A stretch of DNA of 14,663 nucleotides. Origin: CAYVAP01 sp964343195. Lineage in GTDB: Bacteria; Bacteroidota; Bacteroidia; J057. The notes under the pieces were generated by a model. It was not told where the DNA came from and did no database searches. It saw only the letters and a list, made by a program, of their open reading frames with translations. Made by a program: the position numbers and the translations under genes. Each line of letters begins with the position of its first letter. Position 1 is the stretch's first letter. The stretch spans positions 1-14,663 of the forward strand of contig CAYFIR010000151.1 of the NCBI GenBank assembly GCA_964343195.1, given 5' to 3'. Of the stretch, positions 14,443 through 14,663 are shown piece after piece.

Positions 14443-14663
14443 GTCCTGGTCGTCTTCTCCGACCGCAAACTGCCCCTCAACAGCGGCAGCACCGTAACCG
14501 GCTATCAGGCCGATGTGCATGCCCATAGCGACTACTATCCCGCAGTTTATCCCGCGAAGCGGGAGGATGACGATGGAGGAGCGCACCGGGAGTGCGGAGG
14601 GGTATCGATTTGGGTTTCAGGGGCAAGAGACCGATGATGAGGTCTATGGCGCTGAGAATGCGG
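14443..14663 (+). pseudogene. RHS repeat-associated core domain fragment, frame-broken, runs off the window
   Basis: Two adjoining frames together spell a Bacteroidota-type RHS core. Frame 1 (14443-14541) reads VLVVFSDRKLPL, then YQADVHAHSDYYP. Frame 2 (14567 to the window end) reads MTMEERTGSAEGYRFGFQGQETDDEVYGAENA in two blocks, MTMEERTGSAEG and YRFGFQGQETDDEVYGAENA. In known RHS core domains these parts are continuous: SDYYPFGM...YRYGFQGQE-DDE. Here 25 bases replace the expected FG codons, shift the frame by one, and contain the hairpin CCCGC-GAA-GCGGG (14551-14563) and a doubled TATCCCGC. Upstream of 14443 the conserved NHLGN codons appear only as scattered traces (near 14398-14423). A partial frame-2 ORF from the ATG at 14513 is open to the end. 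RHS proteins are secreted toxin carriers or surface shells; this piece is probably a relic or a displaced 3' cassette. Confidence 0.7.

Noticed and set aside
14401..14586. Minus-strand reading frame of 61 codons over the RHS relic
   Set aside because: It is antisense to clear RHS core coding remnants on the plus strand.

Overview
The window looks like a chromosomal segment of a Bacteroidota bacterium, most likely from the Saprospiria/Cytophagia side. This is inferred from gene content: a lipoprotein with FG-GAP/VCBS repeats around an ASPIC/UnbV domain, a secreted thioredoxin-like protein ending in GCSIKW, a PhoD-like lipoprotein, a TonB-dependent receptor (TBDR) preceded by a small Cys-motif protein, and an RHS core fragment of the Bacteroidota style. 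Start sites lack clear Shine-Dalgarno sequences, as is usual in this phylum. I see no rRNA, tRNA, CRISPR array or complete transposase gene.

Layout. Positions 51-2087 hold three minus-strand genes: an XRE-cupin regulator, a secreted thioredoxin-fold protein and a GNAT acetyltransferase. From 2234 on, the genes I can support are on the plus strand: a TPR protein (2234-3085); a 473-base gap holding a terminator-like hairpin and a probable 158-bp MITE with 12-bp terminal inverted repeats and 10-bp direct repeats (3197-3374); a large FG-GAP/ASPIC lipoprotein and a small secreted partner 11 bases downstream (3559-7445); a structured gap without a gene (7446-7909); a PhoD-like metallophosphatase lipoprotein with a strong terminator (7910-9098); a probable copper-uptake pair, i.e. 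the small Cys-motif protein and an OprC/NosA-type TBDR (9241-11801); a CoA-disulfide reductase-rhodanese fusion (11905-13566) with its own terminator; an orphan 105-aa protein (13738-14055); and a palindrome-rich stretch with a broken lipoprotein leader and a frame-broken RHS core fragment that runs off the window end (14056-14663).

How it may work together. The most coherent functional unit is 9190-11801. The receptor carries a CxxxM motif and, about 180 residues later, an HxM motif, the arrangement known for the copper receptor OprC of Pseudomonas aeruginosa. The gene before it encodes a small membrane-anchored or exported protein with a CxxxC pair. Three alternating TTAGG/CCTAA half-sites lie just upstream and could be an operator or mutually exclusive RNA hairpins. 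The CoA-disulfide reductase-rhodanese enzyme directly downstream handles thiol persulfides/disulfides; a link to copper stress is conceivable but rests on adjacency only.

Limits: all calls come from reading translations and DNA by eye. No homology search, structure prediction or repeat census was possible.
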